DNA of 58,495 nt from an uncultured Opitutia bacterium (GCA_903827245.1 CAIKHO010000069.1:1-58495), one strand, 5' to 3'; counted from the stretch's first letter, positions 1 to 9,468 are shown. The notes: generated by a model from the sequence alone, not told the origin. Numbers and translations: made by a program.

Positions 1-162
1 AATACCCCGTGGGGGCACCATCCTTCGCTCGGTGAGTTATGGATGGCACGGCTGGGTTTCACGCTGGTTTTTAGCCGTTCTGGAGAAAGCGACGGGGAAC
101 GTTTGCCGGGGAGCTGCGTCATGCCTCCCGCGGTTGAATCCCATAACCCCGGGCGCCCCATC

Positions 163-2349
163 ATGAAAACGTTCACGTTACCCTGCTTCACCATCTTGCT
201 GGCCTCGTTCATCCTGCCCGCAATCAGTAGCGCCCAGGAAAAACCTTTCCCCGATCCAGTGTTTCCGTTCGGAGCCGTCTATTTCCGCAAATCCAATCCG
301 CCGGAGCAGGATTGGGCCAGTGACCACAAGACCGCCGCCGATCTCGGTGTGAACACCTTTCGCCATTGGTTCCTGTGGGCCTCGATCGAAAACACCCCGG
401 GCCACTATGACTGGCGCGACTACGACCGGATGGTCGAGCTCGAGGCGCAGAATCATATCAAGGTGGTCATTGCGGAAAATGTCGTCGGGGCGCCCGAATG
501 GATGTGGGACAAGTATCCGCGGGCCCGCCATGTCGCCAGCGATGGTGCCGAAAGTTTTCCCACCGTGGCCACCGGCAGCGCGACCGGCAACGCCCCCATG
601 TGCCTCGATGATGACGATGTCCGCGAGCAGGCCGGAAAATTCCTCACGGCGCTGGTTCAGCGCTATCGCGACAACCCGGCCACCCTCGGCTACGACCTGT
701 GGAACGAGGGCGATCCACAGGAGTGCTTCTGTCCGGCCACCCAGGCGAAGTTTCGTGAATGGCTGAAGGCGAAATACGGCACGCTCGAGGCCCTCGGGCG
801 CGCGTGGCACCGCTACAGCCTGGCTGACTGGGAGTACGTTCATCCGCCCCATGGCAATACCGGCTACGCCGATTCCCTCGACTGGCTGGCCTTCCGTCGG
901 GACGACGCCATCCGTCTCTTGCGCTGGCGCATCGACCTCATCCGCGGTCTCGATAAGAAAAACAAGATCACCGCCCATGGCACCGGACAGCTCACCGAGA
1001 TCGAGTGGCGCACGACTGCCGACGTCGATACCTACGGTTATACTTGGGTTGCCTCCCGTCATACCAATGAACCTTGGATGCAGTTTCAGGCCGTGGACAT
1101 TGTCCGTGGCGCTTCACGCGGGAAACCTTTCTGGCACGCCGAAGCGACGGGCGGCCCCCTGTGGCTCCAGCCGCAGGTGCTCAACCGTCCGCTGGAGGAT
1201 GGGCGCAGTTCCGACGACAAGGACGTCCGTGTTTGGAGCCTGATCGACATGAGCGCCGGGGCCACCGGCATCCTCTTCACCCGCTGGCGTCCGTTGCTCG
1301 ATGGTCCGCTCTTCGGGGCGTTCGGGCCAATGGGAATGGACGGTTCCGTCACCCCGCGGGCAGAGATGGCGGGCAAACTGGCCCGCTGGACCAACGCGCA
1401 TGCGGACCTTTGGAAATCACGGCCCGTCAAGGGCGATGTCGGAATCGTCTTTGTCCAGGAGTCCTTGGATTTCGCCTCGATTCAAGGGAGCGGAGGAGGA
1501 GGAGGAGGCGGGGGGCGCGGAGCCGCCGCGGCCGGTGAAGGAGGTGGAGGCGGAGGAAATAATTACATTCAATCCGCCCAGGGCGCCTATCAGGCTTTCT
1601 TCGATTCAAATATCCAGGCCGATTTCGTGGGTATCGACGACATCGGGGAATATCCGGTGGTTTACCTCCCCTACCCGGAGATGCTCCGGCAATCCACCGC
1701 CGACAAGCTGCGCGCCTATGTCGCAAAGGGCGGCAAGCTGATCAGCGAGGGCTGCCCGGGATACTTTGGGGACGGCGGCACGGTCGGCACCATTCAGCCC
1801 AACCTCGGGCTCGATCAGCTGTTTGGTGCCCGGGAGACTTATGTCCAATTTACGCCCGACCTGCTGGGCAAACTCACGCTCAACGTGCACGAAAAGCAGA
1901 TCGGCGGGCAGTACTTCCTGCAGGAGTATAAACTGGCGGGAGGCCAGTTGGCCGGACAGTACGCCAACGGCCACATCGCAGCCGTCGAGCACACGTCGGG
2001 CAGCGGCAAGACGTTGCTGATCGGCACATTTCCAGGCGGAAGCTATTTCCGGAGCCATGCGCCGGCCACTCGCGAGTTTTTCGCCGGCCTTCTCCCATGG
2101 GCTGGTGTCCAGCCGCAGGTTCAGACCAATGACCCGGAAATCAAGGCCCGCCTTCATCGCGGCCCCGGCGGCACTTACCTTTGGGTAGTGAACCCCACCC
2201 GCACTTCCCGGACGGTTAAAATCTCCCTGCCCTCACCCTTTCAGCGGGCGGTTGAGTTGTGGCAGGACTCGGGCAATCCAACCGTCGCCGGCAATTCGTT
2301 AACGACCATGATCGGGGACCGGGACGCCGCCGTGATCCGGTTGGAATAA
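163..2349 (+). CDS. Secreted beta-galactosidase-like glycoside hydrolase (GH42-like)
   Basis: Probably cleaves beta-galactosides or related beta-glycosides outside the cytoplasm. The 728-residue protein starts with a clear signal peptide (MKTFTLPCFTILLASFILP, cleavage near SSAQ), which is why ATG 163 is preferred over the in-frame ATG at 43. A TIM barrel follows. WNEGD at about residues 179-183 places the acid/base Glu at 182, and WHAEATGG places the likely nucleophile at Glu327. A flavodoxin-like domain (VYLPYPEML, GGKLISEG) follows, as the trimerisation domain does in GH42, then a C-terminal beta domain. Residues about 443-466 are an almost pure Gly/Ala tract, unusual for an enzyme and probably a flexible linker. 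No Shine-Dalgarno motif is evident. It stands alone and ends just before a strong terminator. The family call is good; the substrate is not known. Confidence 0.85.
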   Translation: MKTFTLPCFTILLASFILPAISSAQEKPFPDPVFPFGAVYFRKSNPPEQDWASDHKTAADLGVNTFRHWFLWASIENTPGHYDWRDYDRMVELEAQNHIKVVIAENVVGAPEWMWDKYPRARHVASDGAESFPTVATGSATGNAPMCLDDDDVREQAGKFLTALVQRYRDNPATLGYDLWNEGDPQECFCPATQAKFREWLKAKYGTLEALGRAWHRYSLADWEYVHPPHGNTGYADSLDWLAFRRDDAIRLLRWRIDLIRGLDKKNKITAHGTGQLTEIEWRTTADVDTYGYTWVASRHTNEPWMQFQAVDIVRGASRGKPFWHAEATGGPLWLQPQVLNRPLEDGRSSDDKDVRVWSLIDMSAGATGILFTRWRPLLDGPLFGAFGPMGMDGSVTPRAEMAGKLARWTNAHADLWKSRPVKGDVGIVFVQESLDFASIQGSGGGGGGGGRGAAAAGEGGGGGGNNYIQSAQGAYQAFFDSNIQADFVGIDDIGEYPVVYLPYPEMLRQSTADKLRAYVAKGGKLISEGCPGYFGDGGTVGTIQPNLGLDQLFGARETYVQFTPDLLGKLTLNVHEKQIGGQYFLQEYKLAGGQLAGQYANGHIAAVEHTSGSGKTLLIGTFPGGSYFRSHAPATREFFAGLLPWAGVQPQVQTNDPEIKARLHRGPGGTYLWVVNPTRTSRTVKISLPSPFQRAVELWQDSGNPTVAGNSLTTMIGDRDAAVIRLE

Positions 2350-2409
2350 AATCGCACGCTACAATTCGGCGTCTCGCCTGCCGCTGTTCCAATCTGCACC
2401 AAAGAAAAA

Positions 2410-2445
2410 CCCACCCCCCTTTCGGGGGGTGGGGTCATTTTCTTA
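2410..2445. terminator. Bidirectional Rho-independent terminator
   Basis: A 10-bp stem (C/A-rich arm 2410-2419, G/T-rich arm 2424-2433) with a TTTC loop. T-rich DNA follows on the plus side (CATTTTCTTATT), and on the minus strand the hairpin is followed by TTTTTCTTT. It sits between two convergent genes, the glycosidase and the small minus-strand ORF, and can serve both. Confidence 0.85.
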
Positions 2446-2553
2446 TTAGTTCAGTTTCCGCGACTTCGTCCTGTAGTCCCGGGCCGCTATGAATAGCGCA
2501 CCGAGTATGCTCCAGATCGAGACCGCATAACTGAGGGCTGTCGTCATTTGCAT
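2446..2553 (-). CDS. Small single-pass membrane protein, 35 residues
   Basis: Function unknown. The minus strand encodes 35 residues beginning MQMTTALSYAVSIWSILGAL. There is one hydrophobic segment (about residues 6-24) and then a strongly basic tail (RDYRTKSRK), so it is probably a single-span inner-membrane peptide with a cytoplasmic C terminus. Support for translation is good for such a short ORF: AAAGGA lies 7 nt before ATG 2553, and the bidirectional terminator begins right after its stop. The AT-rich stretch upstream could hold its promoter; a TTGACA hexamer occurs on the minus strand at 2671-2666, though without a convincing -10. It could be a regulatory or complex-stabilising micropeptide. 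No family is recognised. Confidence 0.55.
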   Translation of the reverse strand: MQMTTALSYAVSIWSILGALFIAARDYRTKSRKLN

Positions 2554-2924
2554 GGCGTAGTCCTTTCTATCCTTTGGGTCTTACTCCCTAGGGGAGCTCG
2601 ACATTTCAATGAACTAGGAGGGTTTGAGTCCTAGAACAAAATGAAGATGAGGCCCGTTGGGCCCCTGTCAAATGCCATGATCGAAATGTGACGTATCATT
2701 TTAAAAATGAATTAGTAACACAAAATTGATTCTGGCCGCAAATGCACAATAACCATCTCAAATCATAATTCGTTATTAATGCTCCACTTGTGCGCGCCAA
2801 TATCCTGCAATAAGGACTGAAGGCGATTCCCCCAAGGCTCCGGAGAAGCCGCGTATTATTGTAACCTATTATCAGGCTATTACTAACGCAGACACAAAAA
2901 CGTCTGCCAGCTGCGTCTCACCGA
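2554..2924. other. AT-rich intergenic region without a recognised gene
   Basis: About 370 bases, noticeably AT-richer than the surroundings. It holds a short inverted repeat (CTAGGA/TCCTAG arms around 2614-2634), a GGCCCGTTGGGCC palindrome near 2651 and the likely 3' hairpin of ndk. No tRNA or convincing ORF is visible. It is the probable promoter region of the 35-residue peptide gene. Confidence 0.4.
2888..2907 (-). terminator. Possible terminator hairpin downstream of ndk
   Basis: GCAGAC (2888-2893) pairs with GTCTGC (2902-2907) around an 8-nt loop, 17 bases past the ndk stop codon. The following T-tract is weak, so this may be only a 3' stabilising hairpin. Confidence 0.35.
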
Positions 2925-3353
2925 TCACACCGAATGGAGCGAATAGAGCTCGTCGAGCTTAAAGAAACGGGAGAGTTCAATCTTGGCGTTTTCATCACTG
3001 TCCGAGGCGTGCACCACATTTTTCATCATGTCGGTGCCGAAGTCACCCCGAATGGTTCCCTTCGCCGCCTTCTTTGAATCCGTGGGTCCAAGCAGGTCGC
3101 GCACCTTGCTCACGATGTTCTCGCCTTGCAGGGCGACGACGATCACCGGGCTCGAACTCATGAATTGCTCGATCTCCGGGTAAAACGGCTTGGCGGCCAC
3201 ATGCGCATAATGCTCCCGCAGCACCCGGAGTGAGAGCTGGATCATCTTGGCTCCGACGATGGAGAACCCGGCGTTTTCGAAGCGGCTAAGCACTACGCCT
3301 GCATGCTTTTGCAGCATGCAATCAGGCTTCAGGATAATCAGTGTACGTTGCAT
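2925..3353 (-). CDS. ndk: Nucleoside diphosphate kinase
   Basis: Transfers the gamma-phosphate of ATP to nucleoside diphosphates through a phosphohistidine intermediate; cytoplasmic nucleotide homeostasis. The 142 residues are the normal family length. The N-terminal MQRTLIILKPD strand and Lys9 fit the family. The active-site block NVVHASDSDENA puts the catalytic His at 115, although most bacteria have HGSDS rather than HASDS. ATG 3353 is chosen because upstream codons to 3404 encode a Cys/Pro-rich stretch unlike any Ndk N terminus. It is followed on the same strand by the intergenic region of the small peptide gene and preceded by the photolyase gene with about 90 bases between. Confidence 0.95.
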   Translation of the reverse strand: MQRTLIILKPDCMLQKHAGVVLSRFENAGFSIVGAKMIQLSLRVLREHYAHVAAKPFYPEIEQFMSSSPVIVVALQGENIVSKVRDLLGPTDSKKAAKGTIRGDFGTDMMKNVVHASDSDENAKIELSRFFKLDELYSLHSV

Positions 3354-3440
3354 AAAGACCCAACATACTCCCGTCCGCGGGCAAGGAAAGCATGATTTTG
3401 ACAACCCGGATGGACACGGCGGCGAAGCCGATCAGCAGGA

Positions 3441-4898
3441 TTAATCGCTTTTCCGCATCACCTGCCAGGCCTCAAGCGCAGCCGCCCGGGCTGCACCGTG
3501 CTCTACCATCGGGCGTGGATAGTTCGCACCCAGCTGCACTCCAGCGGCGTCCAATTCCGCTGATGATGCTTCCCACGGGCAATGAATGAACTTGGCCGGC
3601 AGTTTCCCCAGCTCCGGAACCCACCGACGGACATAGTCACCGTTGGGATCAAACTTCATCCCCTGCAGCACGGGGGCGAACACGCGGAAATAAGGCGCGG
3701 CATCCGCCCCGCAGCCGGCCGTCCACTGCCAGCCGAGGGTGTTGCTAGCGAGGTCGGCATCCACCAGCGTGTCCCAAAACCACGCCGCGCCCTGGGTCCA
3801 CGGCAGACGGAGATGTTTCACTAGGAAGGATGCCGCGATCATCCTCACCCGGTTGTGCATCCAGCCCGTTCCCCATAGCTGCCGCATGCCGGCATCGACA
3901 ATCGGGTAGCCCGTGAGTCCGCGCTGCCAGGCTTTCAGCTTCACTGCCCCCGGATCCTCCGCCCAGGGGAAACGCGCGAATTCCTCGCGCAGAGGCGCAC
4001 CGACCGTATGCGGAAAATGGTAAAGCAGGTGGTGCGCAAATTCGCGCCAGCCGATTTCCGCCAGAAAGACCCGCGCCCCGTTGCTCGGGGGAAACACCCC
4101 GCTTTCCTTCGAGCGTGCCGCTACCGCCGCCCACACCTGCCGCGGTCCGACCTCGCCGAAATGCAGGTGGGGTGAAAGCCGCGAAGAACCGTCGAGATCG
4201 GGCCGGTTCCGCTCATCGGAATAATCATCCAGCGCCTGTGCCGCGAAGGCTTTCAGTCGTAGTCGCGCCGCGGCCTCGCCCGGCTGCCAGGCCTGCTTCA
4301 GGCCGGCATCCCAGCGGATCGCAGGCTCCAATCCGAGTTCGCCCAGCATCAGCGCGGCCGGCCAGCGGACGGGCCCGGGAACTACCTTTGCCTTCAACCT
4401 GACAGGCTCAGCCACGGGCAGGGCGAGGCAGTGGCGCCAGAAGGGAGTGAAAACCTGGAACGGACCGCCCTGCTTGTTGGCAATCGTCTGGGGCTCGAAG
4501 AGCAGTGCGCTGTTGAAACTTTTAACCTCGAGCCCGCGTGCCGCCAGCCCGGCCTTGATGCCCTTGTCCCTCGCAATCACCTCTGGTTCATAGCGACGGT
4601 TCCAATAAACGGCTCCTGCACCCGTGGCCTGCACCAACTCCGCAAGGACGAGCGCGGAGTCGCCCCGGCTGAAAATCAATCTCGACCCGCGTTCCCGCAG
4701 CGCACCTTCCAGCGCAGCGAGCGAATGATGCAGCCACCACCTCGCCGCCCCGCCGGTCGCCCACCGACCTTCCCCGGCGTCATCCTGAATATAGACTGGA
4801 ATAATCGGACCGCCTCGCGTGAGCGCGGCTTCGAGCGCCGGGTTATCTGCCAGGCGAAGGTCCTGGCGAAACCACAGCAGCGTCGGTGAGACGGACAC
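3441..4898 (-). CDS. phrB: Deoxyribodipyrimidine photolyase (class I CPD)
   Basis: Light-driven repair of UV-induced cyclobutane pyrimidine dimers with FADH- and an antenna chromophore. The 485 residues match the class I length. The N-terminal Rossmann-like antenna domain starts SPTLLWFRQDLRLADNPAL. The FAD-binding helical domain carries the typical blocks SSRLSPHLHFGEV, WREFAHHLLYHFP, GYPIVDAGMRQLWGTGWMHN and LGWQWTAGCGADAAPYFRVF, including the Trp residues of the electron-transfer chain. It lies between glgA and ndk on the same strand, 31 bases after the glgA stop; a functional link to glycogen synthesis is not apparent. A 6-4 photolyase or cryptochrome is less likely given the C-terminal motifs. 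Confidence 0.93.
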   Translation of the reverse strand: MSVSPTLLWFRQDLRLADNPALEAALTRGGPIIPVYIQDDAGEGRWATGGAARWWLHHSLAALEGALRERGSRLIFSRGDSALVLAELVQATGAGAVYWNRRYEPEVIARDKGIKAGLAARGLEVKSFNSALLFEPQTIANKQGGPFQVFTPFWRHCLALPVAEPVRLKAKVVPGPVRWPAALMLGELGLEPAIRWDAGLKQAWQPGEAAARLRLKAFAAQALDDYSDERNRPDLDGSSRLSPHLHFGEVGPRQVWAAVAARSKESGVFPPSNGARVFLAEIGWREFAHHLLYHFPHTVGAPLREEFARFPWAEDPGAVKLKAWQRGLTGYPIVDAGMRQLWGTGWMHNRVRMIAASFLVKHLRLPWTQGAAWFWDTLVDADLASNTLGWQWTAGCGADAAPYFRVFAPVLQGMKFDPNGDYVRRWVPELGKLPAKFIHCPWEASSAELDAAGVQLGANYPRPMVEHGAARAAALEAWQVMRKSD

Positions 4899-4929
4899 GG
4901 TCGTTGGGAATGCCGGCCCGCTCGACCGC

Positions 4930-6372
4930 TCAGAGCGAATCGCGGAAGAGTTGCTCGTAGGCCAGCCCGGCTTTCGCCCAGCTGAAATCCTTTTTCATGC
5001 CGCGCTGCTGCACCGCCGCGAACCGCGGCTTGTCCGCGAAAAGCTTCAGCGCTCGCTCCAAGCCGTCGAGCAGCCCCTCCGCCGTGGGCGGAAACGACAG
5101 GCCCGTCCCGGCTTCGGGCTGCTCGTCGGCATCCGTCACGGTATCGACGAGCCCGCCCACCCGGCTCACCAATGGTATCGTGCCGTAGGCCTGCGAGTAC
5201 ATCTGGTTGAGTCCGCAGGGCTCGAACAAGGATGGCATGAGAAAAAAATCGCTGCCCGCCTCGATCAGATGGCTCATCGGCTCGTCCAGCCGCATGCTGA
5301 TGCTCACCCGGTCCGGGGCCGCCGCTGCGAGGTCATTCAACGCCTCCTCGTAGCGCCGCTCGCCTGAGCCCAGCACGATCAGGCGGCAATTTTCCGCGAG
5401 GAAGAAATTTTTGTTGGCGAGGACGAAGTCGAGGCCCTTCTGCTCGGCGAACCGGCAGACCATGCCGAAGACCGCGCCCTTGAAGCGGGGATCGAGGGAA
5501 TGCTGCTTCAGCAGCTCGGTGCGACAGGCCAGCTTTCCCGCCGGATTTGCCGCCGAGTACTTCGCCGGCAGCAGGGCATCCGTCGCCGGATTCCAGACCG
5601 CGGTATCAATACCATTCAGCAGGCCGACGAGATCCTCGGCCCGCGTGGCGACCACACCTTCCAGGCCGCAGCCGAATTCCGCTGTCTGGATTTCCTTGGC
5701 ATAGCGCGGACTCACGGTCGTCACGCGGTCCGAAAAAAGAATCCCGCCTTTCAGCATGTTGATCTGGCCGTAGTATTCGAACCCGTCGATCCCCAGCAGA
5801 TCGTCGGGCAGGTTCGTCCGGTAAAACGACCGCATGGGAAAAATCCCCTGGAACGCGATGTTGTGAATCGTGAAGACCGTCTTCAGTGCGAGGGTCAGGC
5901 CGTGACGCCGCTCGGCATAACGCAGGAGCACCGGCAGGAGCGCCGTCTGCCAGTCGTGACAGTGCACCACGTCGGCCTGCGAATCGAGGAGGCGCAGGGT
6001 CTCGACGACCGCCTTGGAGAAAAAAATGAAGCGGTGGTGGTTGTCCTCGAAGTCCCGCTCGCCGTTGCCGTAAAGCCCCCGGCGGTCGAAGAATTCCTCG
6101 CGGCAGATCAAATAGACCGTGAGATTTTTTCCCGGGGAAAACACCCGCACATCCCCGGTCAGGAACACGTCGCCCATCTCGATCTTCAACCGCAGGCGGC
6201 GCGCGGCACCCGCGGCATCCCGGTGCTCGAGGACCGCCCGGTAACCCGGCAGGAAAACCGAGACTTCATGCCCCTGATCGGCCAGCGTGCGCGCCAGGGA
6301 ACCGACGGCATCCGCGAGGCCGCCGGTCTTCACAAAGGGAAACAATTCGGACGCGGCTTGGACGATTTTCAT
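4930..6372 (-). CDS. glgA: Glycogen synthase (ADP-glucose type, GT5)
   Basis: Transfers glucose from ADP-glucose to the non-reducing end of alpha-1,4-glucan in bacterial glycogen synthesis. At 480 residues it has the normal length. The N-terminal nucleotide-sugar motif KTGGL (residues 15-19) is intact in MKIVQAASELFPFVKTGGLA. VHCHDWQTAL, GLDFVL and the C-terminal block LFEPCGLNQMYSQAYGTIPL with GGLVDTV are all characteristic of GT5. It is divergent from rnr, with about 77 bases between the chosen starts. No other glg genes are in the window. Confidence 0.93.
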   Translation of the reverse strand: MKIVQAASELFPFVKTGGLADAVGSLARTLADQGHEVSVFLPGYRAVLEHRDAAGAARRLRLKIEMGDVFLTGDVRVFSPGKNLTVYLICREEFFDRRGLYGNGERDFEDNHHRFIFFSKAVVETLRLLDSQADVVHCHDWQTALLPVLLRYAERRHGLTLALKTVFTIHNIAFQGIFPMRSFYRTNLPDDLLGIDGFEYYGQINMLKGGILFSDRVTTVSPRYAKEIQTAEFGCGLEGVVATRAEDLVGLLNGIDTAVWNPATDALLPAKYSAANPAGKLACRTELLKQHSLDPRFKGAVFGMVCRFAEQKGLDFVLANKNFFLAENCRLIVLGSGERRYEEALNDLAAAAPDRVSISMRLDEPMSHLIEAGSDFFLMPSLFEPCGLNQMYSQAYGTIPLVSRVGGLVDTVTDADEQPEAGTGLSFPPTAEGLLDGLERALKLFADKPRFAAVQQRGMKKDFSWAKAGLAYEQLFRDSL

Positions 6373-6449
6373 CGCGCCAAGTTATGACGGCCGGTTTGTT
6401 CAATCCAATCCCAAAGCTCGGCCCGCGCGCCGGCAGATGGAATCCTTAC

Positions 6450-8828
6450 ATGAATCTTCGCGAACGCTTGCTCGCCCTGCTGTCGGAACCCGGCTACCGC
6501 CCCGCCAACGAAACCGAGCTCTCCCGCCGTCTCGGCCTGAACAAGAAACAACGCGGCCCCCTCGCCCATGAACTCGGACGCCTGCTCGGCGACGGCAAGA
6601 TTGTGCGGGTGCCCGGCAATCGCGTGAAATTGCGCGTCTACGCGAGCGATGTGCCAAAGCCCTCCCCGGCCCGCCCGATTTTCGTCCCGGCTTCCCGCCA
6701 GGCCGCCTCCGTCGCGAACGCACCGGGCGAACCCAACCGGAGGCGCGGCCATGAGCACGAGCCCGTGGCTGCCGCTCAGCCAGGCGAACTGCTCGGTCGC
6801 ATCCAGTTTCGTGCCGGGGGCTCGGCCTTCGTCATTCCCGAGGGTGCGCGCGATCCCGCGCAGACCTCAGTGCAAATTTTTCCGGAGGACACCGGGGTCG
6901 CACTGCCCGGTGATCGCGTGTCCGTGTTGGTGCACAAAGGCCGCAAGGGCCGCCGCTCCGGCGAGACGGTTGGCCGCGTGCTGCGGGTCGTCGAGCGCGG
7001 GCGGGAAACCATTGTCGGCGAACTGCGCCGCGGCGGCCGCAATTTTTATGTCGCCCCGGACGACCCCCGTTTCGTCTACCAGATCCTCGTGCCCGATCCG
7101 GCCAAGTCGGGCGTGAAGCCCGTGCCCACGCCCGGGGACAAGGTCGTCGTCCGCCTAGCCCCCTGGGAGCGCAAAAACGATCCGCTCACGGGCGAACTCA
7201 CCGCGCGTCTCGGCCGCACCTTCGAACCCCGCGCGGAACTGCTGGGCGTGTTCACGAAGTTCGATCTCGATCCCACCTTCCCCGATGAAGTCGAGCGCGA
7301 GGTCGCCGGCCTGCCCGATACCGTGCAACCGCGCGAACTCGCCAACCGCCTCGATTACCGGCAGGTGCCGGTCTTCACCATCGATCCCGACGACGCGAAG
7401 GACTTCGATGATGCCCTGTCGATCGAGGCCTTGGACGGCGGCGACACCCGCGTGGGCATCCATATCGCGGACGTCTCCGCGTACGTTAAGACAGGCACCG
7501 CGCTCGACCGCGAGGCGCAGAAGCGCGGCAACTCCACCTACCTGGTCGGCACCGTGATCCCGATGCTGCCCGAGAAGCTCTCGAACGGCCTCTGCTCCCT
7601 CGTCGAGGCCCAGGACCGGCTGTGCAAGGCCACCTTCCTGATTTTCGCCCAGAACGGACGCCTGAAGGACACCACCTTCGCCAACACGGTCATCCGCAGC
7701 CGCAAACGGCTCACGTACAAACAGGCCTACGCGCTGCTCTTCGAAAACGACCTCGAGCGCATCCGCGCCCTGCCGCTGCCGCCCAAGCACCAGACCGGCT
7801 CGACCGGCCGGGCGCTCAGTTCGCTCAGCGACCTCGAGCTGGTGGATTTGCAAAGCTGGGTCCGCAAGCTCTGGACCATCGCCCGCCGGTTGCGAGCCGA
7901 GCGCATGGCCCACGGCAGCCTCGACCTCGACATGCCCGAGACCAAGGTGTTCGTCGATGCCGAGGGCTACGCCGACAGCCTCGAGAAGATCGAGCACGAC
8001 GAGAGCCACCAGCTGATCGAGGAATTCATGCTCGCGGCCAACGAGGCCGTGGCCCGCCTGACCCGCACGCACAAGCTGCCCTCGCTCTATCGCGTGCATG
8101 ACGATCCCGATGACGAAAAACTCGCCGAGTACCGGCAACTCCTCGGCACCTTCCACATCCACGTCGGCGACCTGACCCACCGGGCCGAGGTCGTGAAACT
8201 GCTCGAGACCCTGCGTACCCATCCGCAGGGCTACACCCTGCGCACCCAGCTCCTGCGCAGCCTCAAGAAGGCCTGCTACCGCGCCACCCCGGACGGGCAC
8301 TATGGCCTGCACAAAAAGGACTACACCCACTTTACCTCGCCCATCCGCCGGTACGCGGACTTGGTCGTGCACCGCGTTTTTGACTTCTATCTCGTCAAGC
8401 ACGCCGGTCACCCCGCGCCCATCGGGCAGTCACCGGGCTATAACCTCGCCCGCATGGAGGCCCTGGCCGAGCACCTCAGCCTCACGGAGGTCAACAGCGC
8501 CGAGGCCGAGCGTGAGAGCGTCAAGATCAAGCTGCTCGAGTTCTTCGAGCGCGAGGCCGAGAAAAAGAAGAAGACGGTCTTCACCGCGGTCATCACCGAT
8601 GTCCGCGCCAACGGTTTTTTCATCGAGCTGCTCGAGTCCATGACCTTCGGCCTCGTGCCCGCCTCCACTCTGGGCGACGACAACTATCTCCTCAACACCG
8701 CGGGCACCGCGCTCGTCGGCCGCCGCCACAAGCGCCGGTTCGAGCTCAACGGCCGGCTCGAGGTCAACGTGGACAAGGTCGACCGCTTCAAGCGCACGAT
8801 CGATTTCCGCCCCGCACCCACCGTTTAG
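6450..8828 (+). CDS. rnr: Ribonuclease R (RNB-family 3'-5' exoribonuclease)
   Basis: Processive 3'-5' degradation of structured RNA. The 792-residue protein has an N-terminal helix-turn-helix-like region (NETELSRRLGLNKKQRGPLA), a cold-shock-type OB domain (GELLGRIQFRAGGSAFVIPE), the RNB catalytic domain with the metal-binding aspartates in TIDPDDAKDFDDALS and the HIADVS block, then a C-terminal S1 domain (FTAVITDVRANGFFIELLE). The start at 6450 gives MNLRERLLALLSEPGY, a sensible N terminus; the in-frame ATG at 6384 would add 22 residues without family support and no ribosome-binding site. The DUF5069 gene follows after 58 bases on the same strand. Confidence 0.92.
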   Translation: MNLRERLLALLSEPGYRPANETELSRRLGLNKKQRGPLAHELGRLLGDGKIVRVPGNRVKLRVYASDVPKPSPARPIFVPASRQAASVANAPGEPNRRRGHEHEPVAAAQPGELLGRIQFRAGGSAFVIPEGARDPAQTSVQIFPEDTGVALPGDRVSVLVHKGRKGRRSGETVGRVLRVVERGRETIVGELRRGGRNFYVAPDDPRFVYQILVPDPAKSGVKPVPTPGDKVVVRLAPWERKNDPLTGELTARLGRTFEPRAELLGVFTKFDLDPTFPDEVEREVAGLPDTVQPRELANRLDYRQVPVFTIDPDDAKDFDDALSIEALDGGDTRVGIHIADVSAYVKTGTALDREAQKRGNSTYLVGTVIPMLPEKLSNGLCSLVEAQDRLCKATFLIFAQNGRLKDTTFANTVIRSRKRLTYKQAYALLFENDLERIRALPLPPKHQTGSTGRALSSLSDLELVDLQSWVRKLWTIARRLRAERMAHGSLDLDMPETKVFVDAEGYADSLEKIEHDESHQLIEEFMLAANEAVARLTRTHKLPSLYRVHDDPDDEKLAEYRQLLGTFHIHVGDLTHRAEVVKLLETLRTHPQGYTLRTQLLRSLKKACYRATPDGHYGLHKKDYTHFTSPIRRYADLVVHRVFDFYLVKHAGHPAPIGQSPGYNLARMEALAEHLSLTEVNSAEAERESVKIKLLEFFEREAEKKKKTVFTAVITDVRANGFFIELLESMTFGLVPASTLGDDNYLLNTAGTALVGRRHKRRFELNGRLEVNVDKVDRFKRTIDFRPAPTV

Positions 8829-8886
8829 GGTCCGCGTTTGAAAAAACGCCTTTGCTGGTGTTGGTTGCCGCTCTTCTCCGTTTCCC

Positions 8887-9417
8887 ATGCATCACTACGA
8901 CTTCGTCCAGAAATTCCACGCGCTCTACGACGAGGCCGCGGGCCTTTACGCCAAGGGCCAGCGCGACGCCCACACGTTCTTCAGCGCCGACGAGCAAACC
9001 TGGCTGGCGGCCAACGGCCTGACCGCCCAGCACATCTACGATTATGCGGAGGACCAGACCAACTCCGGCGAACCCGGCTACGACAACGCCCTCGCGATCG
9101 AGTCCCTCCGCCGGGACTACTTTCTTAACGTCCAGGGCGCAAAGCCCTCCGGCACCGTCCTCGACGAGTCGCGCATGCCCACCAAGTCCGACACCATCAA
9201 GGGCATCGAGTGGTTGCCTCGCATCATCCCGAAGACCAAGGCGAAACTGCGCGGCGAATTGCCGGCGTCGCTGATGTATTGCTGCGGTGGCGATCGCAAA
9301 TTCTTCAAGGCCCATGACATCCAGCCCGCCGAGTTCCTGAGCCTCGTCTGGCGGAACCAGGACAACGACGACGCCATCGTCGACTGGGTCGCCCACCGAA
9401 CAGCCGGAATACGGTAA
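8887..9417 (+). CDS. DUF5069-family protein
   Basis: A 176-residue soluble protein of unknown function. The central segment [20 protein letters not shown], followed by [17 protein letters not shown] and the end NDDAIVDWV, resembles DUF5069, whose members share a 'LPR..DKARA' motif and a similar acidic tail and occur often in Verrucomicrobiota. There is no signal peptide or membrane segment. It lies 58 bases after rnr in the same direction and is followed by a probable terminator, so the two may form a transcription unit. The assignment rests on recalled motif similarity. Confidence 0.65.
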   Translation: MHHYDFVQKFHALYDEAAGLYAKGQRDAHTFFSADEQTWLAANGLTAQHIYDYAEDQTNSGEPGYDNALAIESLRRDYFLNVQGAKPSGTVLDESRMPTKSDTIKGIEWLPRIIPKTKAKLRGELPASLMYCCGGDRKFFKAHDIQPAEFLSLVWRNQDNDDAIVDWVAHRTAGIR

Positions 9418-9431
9418 CAAGAAATTAACCC

Positions 9432-9468
9432 AAGCCACGGATCATCGATTGACCGCGGTTTTCTTTTT
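9432..9468 (+). terminator. Probable Rho-independent terminator after the DUF5069 gene
   Basis: AAGCCACGG (9432-9440) can pair with CCGCGGTTTT (from 9453) with one mismatch and one wobble, followed by TTCTTTTT. It is placed between the DUF5069 gene and iorA. Confidence 0.55.

Noticed and set aside
43-162. N-terminal extension of the GH42-like enzyme from ATG 43
   Set aside because: It would bury a clean signal peptide 40 residues inside the protein.
1427-1726. Arg/Leu-rich minus-strand frame opposite the poly-Gly tract
   Set aside because: It is simply the complement of GGA/GGC repeats.
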